47,770 nt of DNA from CAYWMP01 sp964459445 (GTDB taxonomy: Bacteria; Desulfobacterota; DSM-4660; Desulfatiglandales; HGW-15). The stretch spans positions 1-47,770 of the forward strand of contig CAYWMP010000019.1 in assembly GCA_964459445.1 (NCBI GenBank), in the 5' to 3' direction. The notes beneath the pieces were generated by a model, which worked only from the letters and a program-made list of their open reading frames with translations, was not told where the DNA came from and did not search any database. The translations under genes were made by a program, and so were the position numbers. This document shows positions 32,594 through 40,788 of the stretch, piece by piece. Position 1 is the stretch's first letter. Each line of letters opens with the position of its first letter.

Positions 32594-33625
32594 TCACATG
32601 CCTTTCCCAAAGGGACAATGAGGATAGGCACATTCTTCGCAGTCCTTACAAAGACCTCCATGCCCGAGGAAGGCAAGCTCCGCCTTCCCAACGCGCTCGC
32701 CCGCTAATATTCTGGGCAACACCAGATCCAGCGCTGTTGTCCTATGGTATAGACCACAGGCAGGGATACCCAATAACGGCACCTCTTTAAGATAGGCCAC
32801 CAGGAACATGGCCCCCGGTAGCACCGCCGCGCCATAATGCATTTCAGTGGCCCCCGCCCTTTTAATGCCTTGCCGGGTCACATCGTCCGGGTCCACACTC
32901 ATCCCGCCGCTCAAAAGCAATAGATCACAACCCTTTGCAAGGTGGGATTTTATGACTTGGCCTATAGCTTCAGCATCATCGGGTGCAAAACCCACTGCTG
33001 CGACCTCGGATCCCAGGGCATTGATCTTCTCAGTCAAGATGGGTTCAAATCGATCGTCAATAAGACCATGATAGACTTCATTGCCCGTGATCACCAATCC
33101 GACCTTGGCTTTATTCAAAACCCTCACCCTCAATACCGATCCGTTTTGTTTTGCTATTGCAGCGGCACGCTCCACCGGCACCCGCTTCATCACCAGGGGG
33201 ATGGCCCTGGTGGCGGCAACCAAATCCCCTTCCTTTACCAGGGTATGGTTATGAAGCGTTGCACACATCACCTCATCCACCATGTTGAAGGCAGCAAGGG
33301 AGGTCGTGTCTACCATCAGCATGCCGTCTTTTTCCGCATGAAGGCTGATTTTACCTTCCTTGGGTTCATCCTTCCAAACAGCGCCTTCTCCGGCTAAGGC
33401 CCCTGCCATTATTCGGGCCGCCTCATTTTCATGAATTTCATCCTTATCAAGATCGATTGCATAGAGATGATTTTTGCCGAGTTTCTGGAGTCGGCAAAGG
33501 TCCTCATTGCACACCGTGTGACCCTTCCGGAAAGCAGGACCCTTAAACTCCCCGGGTCGAACTTCCGTGATGTCATGGGCCAGTACACTCCCTACAGCAT
33601 CCTTTAGTTTTATCTTTTTGAGCAC
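32594..33625 (-). CDS. MoeA-like molybdopterin-binding protein with C-terminal Cys cluster
   Basis: 343 residues. The MoeA/MogA-type central domain is visible: KVGLVITGNEVYHGLIDDRF and CDLLLLSGGMSVDPDDVTRQ, with the GG/D signature that binds molybdopterin; GIPACGLYHRTTALDLVLPR follows. The N-terminal domain is shorter than in housekeeping MoeA. The C-terminus ends CKDCEECAYPHCPFGKGM, four cysteines suited to an FeS or zinc site, absent from ordinary MoeA. Last gene of the 12-gene minus-strand set, 23 bases after the FmdE-like gene; it likely handles Mo/W cofactor or metal for the oxidoreductase encoded in the same set. The 32336-32593 gap contains nothing I recognise. Confidence 0.82.
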   Translation of the reverse strand: MLKKIKLKDAVGSVLAHDITEVRPGEFKGPAFRKGHTVCNEDLCRLQKLGKNHLYAIDLDKDEIHENEAARIMAGALAGEGAVWKDEPKEGKISLHAEKDGMLMVDTTSLAAFNMVDEVMCATLHNHTLVKEGDLVAATRAIPLVMKRVPVERAAAIAKQNGSVLRVRVLNKAKVGLVITGNEVYHGLIDDRFEPILTEKINALGSEVAAVGFAPDDAEAIGQVIKSHLAKGCDLLLLSGGMSVDPDDVTRQGIKRAGATEMHYGAAVLPGAMFLVAYLKEVPLLGIPACGLYHRTTALDLVLPRILAGERVGKAELAFLGHGGLCKDCEECAYPHCPFGKGM

Positions 33626-33648
33626 GTCCCGAATTCCTCCTCAAAGAT

Positions 33649-34329
33649 TTATGCAAAGTGTCTCAGATTGATGACTTTTTTTGTTTTCGTAAAAGGCTTC
33701 TCTTCCTGACTGGGACTCCAGTTCATGTTCGGCCACGCGACCTCATTCGCATTTTGGAAATAGGCCCCCTCTGCGCATGGTTTACAAAGGGCTTTACCAT
33801 CAACCACAACCTCCCGATGATCCCGAACCAACTGCCCGCAGCCGGCGCAGGCTACTTTCCTTCGGGTGGGGCCGGGCATGTCAAATTCACTCAGGTCCAC
33901 CTCCACCTCTTGCACCCTGAAGAGAACGCTATCCGGCATGCGTTTGTAGGCCTCAAGCTGCTGCCGTGACTTCCCTGAAATGGCTGGTGCATATGATAAG
34001 GCCAAATCCCTCGCATCCTCAGTGGATAGTACCCTAAAGGCCTTACCGGTCTCTAAATTCACAAAGGTGGCTGCCATAATGCCATAGTCCATGAACTTTA
34101 GAGAGCGCCTTCCCAGCTTCACGCCGGTCACATGGGCAACGGCATCCGCCGTGCATCTGTCCATCTCCACATAAACGATCAGTTTTTTTATCTGATCGTG
34201 GCTGCGAGGATCATCCAAACCGATGAGCCGGCAGCCCAGCATCGCCATCCTCACACCGACCACTTGGCCAGGACACAGGTGCCCGTGAGCTTCTGCTGAC
34301 CCTTTTATAAGTGTTTTAAAGTTTTCCAT
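33649..34329 (-). CDS. FmdE-family protein with C-terminal zinc ribbon
   Basis: 226 residues. The FmdE domain (named after a formylmethanofuran dehydrogenase-associated subunit) is clear: AEAHGHLCPGQVVGVRMAML, then VEMDRCTADAVAHVTG, then KLGRRSLKFMDYG. The HxHxCPG and the later Cys form a known metal-binding pattern. The C-terminus has CAGCGQLVRDHREVVVDGK and CKPC, a zinc ribbon. Members occur with molybdenum/tungsten enzymes; the exact role is not established. Downstream of the octaheme cytochrome, after a palindrome at 34352-34371. Confidence 0.88.
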   Translation of the reverse strand: MENFKTLIKGSAEAHGHLCPGQVVGVRMAMLGCRLIGLDDPRSHDQIKKLIVYVEMDRCTADAVAHVTGVKLGRRSLKFMDYGIMAATFVNLETGKAFRVLSTEDARDLALSYAPAISGKSRQQLEAYKRMPDSVLFRVQEVEVDLSEFDMPGPTRRKVACAGCGQLVRDHREVVVDGKALCKPCAEGAYFQNANEVAWPNMNWSPSQEEKPFTKTKKVINLRHFA

Positions 34330-34351
34330 AATTGTTACATGGTAAGAGGTT

Positions 34352-34371
34352 TTATGTTAAGGCTAACATAA
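34352..34371. promoter_or_regulatory. Perfect 8-bp palindrome upstream of the FmdE-like gene
   Basis: TTATGTTA-AGGC-TAACATAA lies 23-42 bases before the FmdE-like start, in the 74-base gap after the cytochrome gene; a weaker GGCTAAAA/TTTTGCC stem sits beside it. It could be a regulator site giving the two Mo-related genes their own control, or an mRNA hairpin. The TAAC/GTTA arms are reminiscent of ModE-type sites, but that is only suggestive. Confidence 0.45.
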
Positions 34372-34403
34372 GAGCCGGCAAAATTTTTTAGCCCTATATT
34401 TTT

Positions 34404-36269
34404 TTACTCATAAAGCAATCTCTGAATCTCCATAATTGATTCCAGGTCTGTTAACTCTTCGACCTGCTCCTCAGTGTAGCCCATGAGCTCCCACGTGGGC
34501 ACAAAAACCGGCTTGCCCTCCTCGTTACAGGGATCCAGCAGAACCTGGCGGTGGAAAAAGGCGGAATCTTTAGTGTGACACTCCTTGCATCCCTTCACCC
34601 CAATCGCCTCCGTTGCAGGAAGAACATTGTGGCTAATGGAGAACCCGTGGCTTTCTGCCTGCCTATCCCTGTAAAAGGTTAATCCGCTGCCAGCCAACTT
34701 ATAGATCTTTCCGCCCTTGGCCAAGGCAGGGTTCCTGGCGATGGGATTGCCAAATTTATCCCTGGCTCCTTGCAGGGCCAGAAGGAAGGCCTTGATCTCC
34801 TCAAAAGTGTTTATTTCCTGCTTGCCGTCTCCATTATCGTCTTTGAAGTCTGGTTTTTTCAAGTCCCTGATCTTCCACAGATAGAGCGGAGCAACAACCC
34901 CGGTCTTGTCATTCAGATCACCCCACCAGATTGAGATAAGCTCTTTGAACGGCCTGATTTTGCCCCGACGCATCTTCAGGACCGGCATCCAGCGCTTAGG
35001 GTATTGCGCATCGAAGTCGAGAAATATGTCAGTATGATATTCAATGGTCCGACCTGTCGTGGCATTATCAAAAACAAGCTTGCCTGGGACGTCTTTGTAA
35101 GGGATGTGGCAAGCCTCGCAGCTAATCATACCGTAGTGCAGCGGTGGAAAGGTGTGCTTCTCCGGATAGGGGGCTGTCTTATACTCCCTATTAAGGTGGC
35201 AATCGCGGCAGGTTTTCATGGTTAAGTCTAGGTCGTCCCGCACAGAGGAAAGCGCAGCGTCTCCTTTGGCGAAGTTATGCTGATCATCGGATGGATGGCA
35301 GATCACGCAGGTCCTCATTTTGAGAATATGGATGTCTTTATAGGGATCGACGGTACGGCCCCGCTTCTTGGTATCTGCGGTGTAGTGGCAATACCAGCAG
35401 TTCTCAGCCGGGATCTTCTTGATGATCTGATTCGCCAAGTTCTTAAAGTCGGCTTTTCCTATCTTGTTGTAATTGATGGTCAGTGACTTGACTAAGGGAA
35501 GGCCCGATTTATCCTTGCCCATCTCCACTTCAGCCCAGCCTGCACCCACGGCCGGAGCCCAACGAAACTTGCGCCCGTTAAGGGCGGCGCTTCGGATCTT
35601 CCAATCATAGCCCTTGAGATGGCACATGAGGCAGTCGGCCTCGAGCACGCCGCTCTTGTCCCAGGGGACGCCAAAGTTTGGATCGCCGCCAGAGAAAGCG
35701 GTGTAATCTCCGTCCAGCACGGGATCGCGGCCACTCAGTTGATAGCCAAACTTGCCAGTTTGGTCATCGTAGTACTTGTAACCATCCCGGTCGTATTCCA
35801 AACTTCCCCCCCCGGGGTGGCATTCACCACACTTTTGGGCAAAATAATAAGCGGATTTGTCCATGTCGGAAAAGCTCATATTGCTCTTTCCAGCCAACTG
35901 ACTGGCGTCATCCGCCGGTGGTCACCGCTTACCGAACATGCCGGCGGATTTGTGCCAGGGCCTCTTGGGATTGAAATTATCGGATATGACGATCCTGCCC
36001 AAACCGTCTGTCCGACCCTGCTGGAAATGGTAGCCGTTTGTAATCTCAACGTACTCGTGGCATTCACCGCAGGTATGCTTGGGGCTGTAAGGTTCTTTGC
36101 TATCGATGCTAAGTTCCCTCCCATCATAACCTCTAAGTGGGATGGGCTCATGGGCCTCCTCTGTCTTCGTGATAGTCGGTTCTTGCGCCCTGAGGATCTC
36201 ATTTCGGTATAAGACACAGGCTACAATAACTATCAGCAGCACTAATAGCCCTCTTTTTATACCGTTCAT
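34404..36269 (-). CDS. Octaheme c-type cytochrome lipoprotein, candidate selenoprotein (UGA at codon 116)
   Basis: Read through one in-frame TGA (35924-35922) this is 621 residues in a single frame. The N-terminus has a signal with lipobox VIVAC (C18), so the mature protein should be lipid-anchored, probably at the outer membrane. Eight CxxCH motifs are visible: CGECH at 67-71, then CGECH, CLMCH, CWYCH, CVICH, CRDCH, CEACH and CKECH after the TGA. The TGA context is GMFGKR-U-PPADDAS; both halves carry haems and neither is a complete protein alone. The downstream half would have to start at a TTG with no ribosome site. A SECIS-like hairpin follows (35890-35924). It sits 15 bases after the FecR/PKD gene. 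The alternative is a nonsense mutation. Confidence 0.78.
35890..35924 (-). promoter_or_regulatory. Bacterial SECIS-like element in the octaheme cytochrome mRNA
   Basis: After the UGA come 16 nt, then CCAGUC-AGUU-GGCUGG: a 6-bp stem (one G-U pair) with a 4-nt loop whose second base is G and which contains GU. The loop begins 22 nt after the UGA, inside the 16-37 nt window described for bacterial SECIS elements. It was not folded computationally here. Confidence 0.68.
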
Positions 36270-36284
36270 GTACGTTACCCCTTC

Positions 36285-37223
36285 TTAGCAAGCACAATCC
36301 TCTTCTACAGAGATATTGATCTGACTCGTGGCCTTTTCTCCATTTTCATCCTCCACACGCAGAACAACACCATAGACTCCCTGAGTAAAGGTGTGTTGAA
36401 TCTTCTTTCCCTCAGCGCTTTCGCCATCGCCGAAATCCCATTGGATTGACTTAATCTTGCCACTACCGCCTTTAATAATTGCCTTGAACGCTACCGAATA
36501 AGGAGCATCCCCTCTTCTGTTTCTTACACCTCCAATTTTTGCTTTAAGAGGTCCACCGATAGATCCTGATTCTTCTTCAATAAGCAAGCTGCCACCAAGC
36601 CTCTTTGAGACTTTCATCAGGGCTGCTTGTGTCTTAACAGGCATAGGACCGATATTCTCTGGTTTTCCATCCGTTTTTATTTTTACCCTTTGACCCTCTT
36701 CTATTCTTGTCCTGTCCATTTCCGCATCAACCACAACCCTTCCGAGGAGGGAAAAGACTTTCATTTCATTTTTGGTTTCATCATATTTTAGTGCAAACTC
36801 AGAGGCCTGAGCTATAATCGGTATATTCGCAACTTGTATTTCAAAGTGTTCGAACATATGTTCAGGAACCTGTGCTTTGGCGAATATTCTCCCTTTTTCA
36901 AGTGTCAGAAATGTCTTCTCCAGTTTTCTATCATTCTCAAACACAACCCCTCTCAGTGTGATTGAACTATTGGGATAAATCTTTAAGATACTACCGTTTG
37001 ACCAAGTTAAGACGGCGGCTGATTTAGGGTTGACAACGATCCTGTCACCTCTCTGTATAACATCGCCTTCTCTTAGTACGGCCTCATTTTTTGTGACCTT
37101 GGCATCGACCTGAGTCGCCCTGACGGTCGACGCTTCCTGGGCAAATGAAAGAACCGGCAGGCTCAAACAGGCCATCCAGGCAAACAAAAAAACCATTGAA
37201 TATAGCAACCATCTAGATATCAT
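36285..37223 (-). CDS. Exported FecR-domain and PKD-domain protein
   Basis: About 312 residues from ATG 37223 (AGGAGG about 11 nt upstream). A signal peptide ends SFAQE. A FecR-like domain (about 30-190: REGDVIQRGDRIVVNPKSAA, ILKIYPNSSITLRG, VFSLLGRVVVDAE) is followed by a PKD domain (about 225-305: WDFGDGESAEGKKIQHTFTQ, VYGVVLRVEDENG). The C-terminus is EEDCAC. Unlike sigma-regulating FecR it has no cytoplasmic part, so a structural or ligand-binding role in the periplasm or at the surface is likely. It lies between porin and cytochrome. Codon use is more AT-rich than the neighbours. Confidence 0.8.
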   Translation of the reverse strand: MISRWLLYSMVFLFAWMACLSLPVLSFAQEASTVRATQVDAKVTKNEAVLREGDVIQRGDRIVVNPKSAAVLTWSNGSILKIYPNSSITLRGVVFENDRKLEKTFLTLEKGRIFAKAQVPEHMFEHFEIQVANIPIIAQASEFALKYDETKNEMKVFSLLGRVVVDAEMDRTRIEEGQRVKIKTDGKPENIGPMPVKTQAALMKVSKRLGGSLLIEEESGSIGGPLKAKIGGVRNRRGDAPYSVAFKAIIKGGSGKIKSIQWDFGDGESAEGKKIQHTFTQGVYGVVLRVEDENGEKATSQINISVEEDCAC

Positions 37224-37322
37224 GAATTTTAAATTCCTCCTTTTATCTCTACTTTCAATTGTTGTGTAATTCATATTTCGTCTATGAATTCTCTTACATC
37301 AGTCATGGAATTCCATCTAAAA

Positions 37323-39152
37323 TTAAAATTTCAGTTCAGTTCCGATCACCAACTCCGTGGCTGGGTCGGCACTATTCCCATCAGCCTGCTGATAAACATC
37401 ACCCGGAATAAAATACCCGAACTCAGAATATACGGCTAATCGTTTAAATAGCTGATAAGACATATCGAAATTTATTTCCCAACCTAGGTCCCGCGTGGTT
37501 TCGGTGGTAGTGGATCTGCCGGAACTCCAATCATAGGTATGCGGTATAGGACCCCGCCCTTTGAACACCTTTTCCGAGGTCCAAAACCCCAACCCGGAGA
37601 GTCCTAAATTCAGTTTGTCGAAGGGACTATAGCCAAGCCGTGCCTTAATTAAAGTTACATTGGCTAAACTGCTGTCCCAGAAAAAATAACCCGCCCTTAA
37701 ATCCTCGCTAAAGATATTGGCAAATTTCCGTCGATCTTTGCAAATCCAAAGTCCATAAAAGGTATTTACATCATCTGTTTCGGACTCGTCTATTTTATCG
37801 CCCGATCCGCGGGCGGCTTCGATCCCTAGACTAAATGATTCAGACAGTTTATAGTCAAATCCCAGCACAGCGGCATAGGCATTTATGTCTCTTGCGTTGT
37901 CATGAGATCCCCCCAGCCAGAGAAAATCCCCTTTAGAAGAAAATTTGCCACTATGATATTTAAATGAACTGGCCAAGTAAAGGGGCTCAAAATTGCCATC
38001 TCGGGGCAGTGTATCAACGTCAAAATCCTTATCCAGGTTAAGGTCGGCATCCCCGAATCGACCCCTGTCATTGGCCCAAACCAAGTAGGGATCGATTTCC
38101 AGCTCTTTTGTGGGTTTATAATTTAGGGTAAGATAGAAGCCATCTAATCTGTTGTCCGCCCCGAAAACCGCACTTCTATCACCGGCAGGTGGTCCGCCGC
38201 TTGTGATAAACGAATCGTAGTTTTCATAGCCTCCGGCCACGGCGAGGTAGGCCAGCGATCCGGAGAGTCTTCCGTAGGACGTGCTCCAGGTGGGTGAGGT
38301 CAGTATTAGACCATCTCCCGGCCCCTCCAGAACCATTCCGCCGCTAGGATCGGGAATGTTTTGACGACCCGCCTTCAGCCGAAACGGACCGGTGTACTGT
38401 AAGTAGAGTTCTCTAACAAACTCCGGTTGGGCCGTAAAAAGTTGATTCCATCTTTCAAGCGTACCTTCAGAGTCCTCTTTCCAGTCGAATACGAAATTGC
38501 CCTTATCCAATACAAAAACAACGGCAAAGGGATCATGGGTTGCTTCCAATGCCAGCATGAATCTCTGATCGAAATAGTTGTCGCTGTCAAATTCCCACTC
38601 TTGAGTTGGGTTATTGAGATTGAGGTTATCCCTGATATTATAATGCAACTTATATTTTCCGGATAGGGCAAACTTGGTTTTTTTACTTTCCTCCTCTTCT
38701 TTCTTGGCTGCCTTGGCGTCTTCCTTTCTTCGCCAGGTTTCCAAATCTGTGATTCTTCGCCTGGCGTCCTCATCTCTCCCCGCAGCCGCCTTTTCCACTT
38801 CCGGCTCCTCACCCCACTCATCCTCCTCGTCCGTTGCCTCAGGGGGTTTGGGTTCTTCCTTTTTATCTTTGGTAACTTCCGCCGCGGGCATGGCTTCCTT
38901 ATCTGAATCTGCTGCGGCTGCTTCTTTATCTTCGAGGAGTTTTTCGACCAATGCCTCAAGATCCGAGACCCGCTTTTCTAGCAGTCGGATGTATTCCTGA
39001 TCGATTTTACCCGAGGAACTCGGATTCGATGTTTCAACGGAGCCGGTTTCCTGACTCAGTGTTGTGAAAGGAATTGCGAAAATGCATAAGGTGATAGCCG
39101 TCGCCAGAACAAGTTGTCTGAATTTGAAGGATTTACTGGGCGTGTTTTTCAT
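37323..39152 (-). CDS. Outer-membrane porin with N-terminal coiled coil
   Basis: 609 residues from ATG 39152 (GAGGAA 7 nt upstream), overlapping the diheme cytochrome's 3' end by 20 bases. Signal peptide about 1-34; a heptad segment IRLLEKRVSDLEALVEKLLE (about 55-74); a highly charged Glu/Lys linker (about 75-160); then a barrel of about 440 residues with typical strands (YKLHYNIRDNLNLNN, LYLQYTGPFRLKAGRQNIPD, SYQLFKRLAVYSEFGYF) and a C-terminal LVIGTELKF. A barrel flanked by a periplasmic and a lipoprotein multiheme cytochrome is the defining composition of porin-cytochrome conduits for extracellular electron transfer. Confidence 0.88.
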   Translation of the reverse strand: MKNTPSKSFKFRQLVLATAITLCIFAIPFTTLSQETGSVETSNPSSSGKIDQEYIRLLEKRVSDLEALVEKLLEDKEAAAADSDKEAMPAAEVTKDKKEEPKPPEATDEEDEWGEEPEVEKAAAGRDEDARRRITDLETWRRKEDAKAAKKEEEESKKTKFALSGKYKLHYNIRDNLNLNNPTQEWEFDSDNYFDQRFMLALEATHDPFAVVFVLDKGNFVFDWKEDSEGTLERWNQLFTAQPEFVRELYLQYTGPFRLKAGRQNIPDPSGGMVLEGPGDGLILTSPTWSTSYGRLSGSLAYLAVAGGYENYDSFITSGGPPAGDRSAVFGADNRLDGFYLTLNYKPTKELEIDPYLVWANDRGRFGDADLNLDKDFDVDTLPRDGNFEPLYLASSFKYHSGKFSSKGDFLWLGGSHDNARDINAYAAVLGFDYKLSESFSLGIEAARGSGDKIDESETDDVNTFYGLWICKDRRKFANIFSEDLRAGYFFWDSSLANVTLIKARLGYSPFDKLNLGLSGLGFWTSEKVFKGRGPIPHTYDWSSGRSTTTETTRDLGWEINFDMSYQLFKRLAVYSEFGYFIPGDVYQQADGNSADPATELVIGTELKF

Positions 39153-40113
39153 CCAAGGTTTCCTCAACCGGCCCATATAAAAACTTGATTCTGTGTGTTT
39201 TTCCGTCAGCATGTTTGATTTTATCGATGTCCCTGCCGGGTGCGTGACAATCCAAACACACGAGACGCTTTAAGAGCGGTTTATACGTATAAGGATCCTC
39301 GGGATGAACGGCCTCAATTAAGACCGGATTGCCATGAAGATTGGGGCGAATAATATTTTTTTTCAAATTTTCGTAATTCTTGAGGAATTCATCATCCACC
39401 CTTATTTTATCGGGTTTTGGCGGAGGGGTCGGCCGGGGCCTGATTAACTGGCTCGATATCATTTCAGTCAAGCTTTCGAGGTCCTTCAAGTCGGCTCGCG
39501 TCGCGGCGACATCACCTTCACGTCTTTGCTGGCGGGCATCCCAGGCTTCATGACAGGTCAGGCAATTAATATTTCTCAGTTTATTAAACTTTTTTCCCTC
39601 AGAAACCTCGACTTTGGGGGTTTCAGGGATCAAATCGTTTATTATGCTTCTATTCAACCATTTTAGATCTTCTTGAGTCTTGCTCTTAAGATAGGTTTCC
39701 TTTAGTTCTTTAGTCGTCTCGCTAAACGTAGTTTTGGAGGTCATTTGAGAATAAAGTTCCGGTTTGACGAGAAATCGGTTCATTTCACTGACAATAACTT
39801 TCTTCTCGTCAAGACTGATCAGGGTTGGGATCAGACTTTGGATCAGGAATTTCATTTCGTGACTGAAGGGCAGATCCTTTAGATTGCGCTGGACTCCTTT
39901 AACAAAGTCAGGCCAGTTTTTTATTTCTGGAATCGAGAAGCCGATGGGCGGAATATCCTGACCGATTTCGAAATGAACCAGATGCGGATCCCGAAACGCG
40001 GCTTTTTGAGCGTTGGTCGTTCCTGATGATTGAGCAGAAGAAGTGCCGTCAAAACCGGTAGTCACCATGACCCCTGCCAAAAATATGATGAGGAAAATAT
40101 ACTTACTTCCCAT
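39133..40113 (-). CDS. Periplasmic diheme c-type cytochrome
   Basis: 326 residues from ATG 40113 (GGAGACAG before it; the longer frame overlaps the chaperone gene). The signal peptide ends near TSSAQ. Two CxxCH motifs are near the C-terminal half: NINCLTCHEAWDARQQ and LVCLDCHAPGRD, with many His and Met residues as possible axial ligands. The N-terminal half is helical, without haem motifs. With the porin and octaheme lipoprotein it fills the periplasmic-side cytochrome position of a conduit. Confidence 0.85.
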   Translation of the reverse strand: MGSKYIFLIIFLAGVMVTTGFDGTSSAQSSGTTNAQKAAFRDPHLVHFEIGQDIPPIGFSIPEIKNWPDFVKGVQRNLKDLPFSHEMKFLIQSLIPTLISLDEKKVIVSEMNRFLVKPELYSQMTSKTTFSETTKELKETYLKSKTQEDLKWLNRSIINDLIPETPKVEVSEGKKFNKLRNINCLTCHEAWDARQQRREGDVAATRADLKDLESLTEMISSQLIRPRPTPPPKPDKIRVDDEFLKNYENLKKNIIRPNLHGNPVLIEAVHPEDPYTYKPLLKRLVCLDCHAPGRDIDKIKHADGKTHRIKFLYGPVEETLDEKHAQ

Positions 40114-40141
40114 GGTCTGTCTCCAAGTATGCAAATCCGGA

Positions 40142-40786
40142 TTAAATCCTTGCAATATGTTCCTTTTCTGTTTCCAAGAATTCAATGATAAAGTAGGCAA
40201 GTGCCCTATAGAATCCTAGACTTGAAACTTCGATCATCTTTTCGCAGCACTGAAAGGCCCATTTAAACAGGTGATCATTCAAAAATTCTTTTTGCAAATT
40301 AAGGCATCGTTCCAGTTTATCTGTGTCTCCGTCCTGACTCAATTCTGTCTCCAGCTTACAGAGAAATTCCATGAACTGAAGCTCAACTCCCAAATGGTCC
40401 GGCATCTCAACGCATTCCTTCAATATTTCAGCGCCCGCCGCTTCATAAAATTTTCCCACCGCCGTGGTGACGCTCCCCCCTAAGCGCTTATTTTCATCCA
40501 AGTAAAAAGCCTCCTGCGGGATAACATCTGTCGGCAGCAGAAAAAGCATTGAGTGCCCAGCGGTCAGTTCATTCATACGGTCGGGTAGGCCTGCGTTCTC
40601 TGTGACAAATCTTTCCAATTCATGGTAACCGTTACCGGAGCCATCTCCCTTGAGCTGCTTAAGGATGCTCCCATCTCTGATCATCCATACCAACTCTTTC
40701 GAAGGCGGCTTTAGGCAAAGACTTGCAAGAAAGCCGTATGTGTTGGCTCGATCCTCGCTGTAATGATATGCATGAATTTCTCCCAT
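40142..40786 (-). CDS. TorD/DmsD-like molybdoenzyme chaperone
   Basis: 214 residues, helical, no signal. Seen: RANTYGFLASLCLKPPSKEL at the N-terminus, the YLDENKRLGGSVTTAVGKFY region matching the family's linker, PDHLGVELQFMEFLCKLETE with the conserved PDHLxxEL motif, and FLNDHLFKWAFQCCEKM. Such proteins guard Tat-exported molybdoenzymes until cofactor is in place. It lies 2 bases after the ferredoxin-type gene and in the same set as a Tat molybdopterin subunit. Confidence 0.92.
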   Translation of the reverse strand: MGEIHAYHYSEDRANTYGFLASLCLKPPSKELVWMIRDGSILKQLKGDGSGNGYHELERFVTENAGLPDRMNELTAGHSMLFLLPTDVIPQEAFYLDENKRLGGSVTTAVGKFYEAAGAEILKECVEMPDHLGVELQFMEFLCKLETELSQDGDTDKLERCLNLQKEFLNDHLFKWAFQCCEKMIEVSSLGFYRALAYFIIEFLETEKEHIARI

Positions 40787-40788
40787 AA

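Noticed and set aside
35619..36212. 197-residue plus-strand ORF
   Set aside because: Antisense to the octaheme cytochrome and spanning the UGA. The minus strand carries haem motifs on both sides, so the minus strand is the coding one.
34404..36269. Two separate cytochrome genes instead of one
   Set aside because: The downstream part would start at a TTG with no ribosome site and no signal peptide, so it could not be exported or receive haem; the two parts are in the same frame with only a UGA between.
38375..38959. 194-residue minus-strand ORF rich in Arg and Lys
   Set aside because: A shifted frame of the porin gene's charged linker; the low-complexity DNA keeps several frames open.
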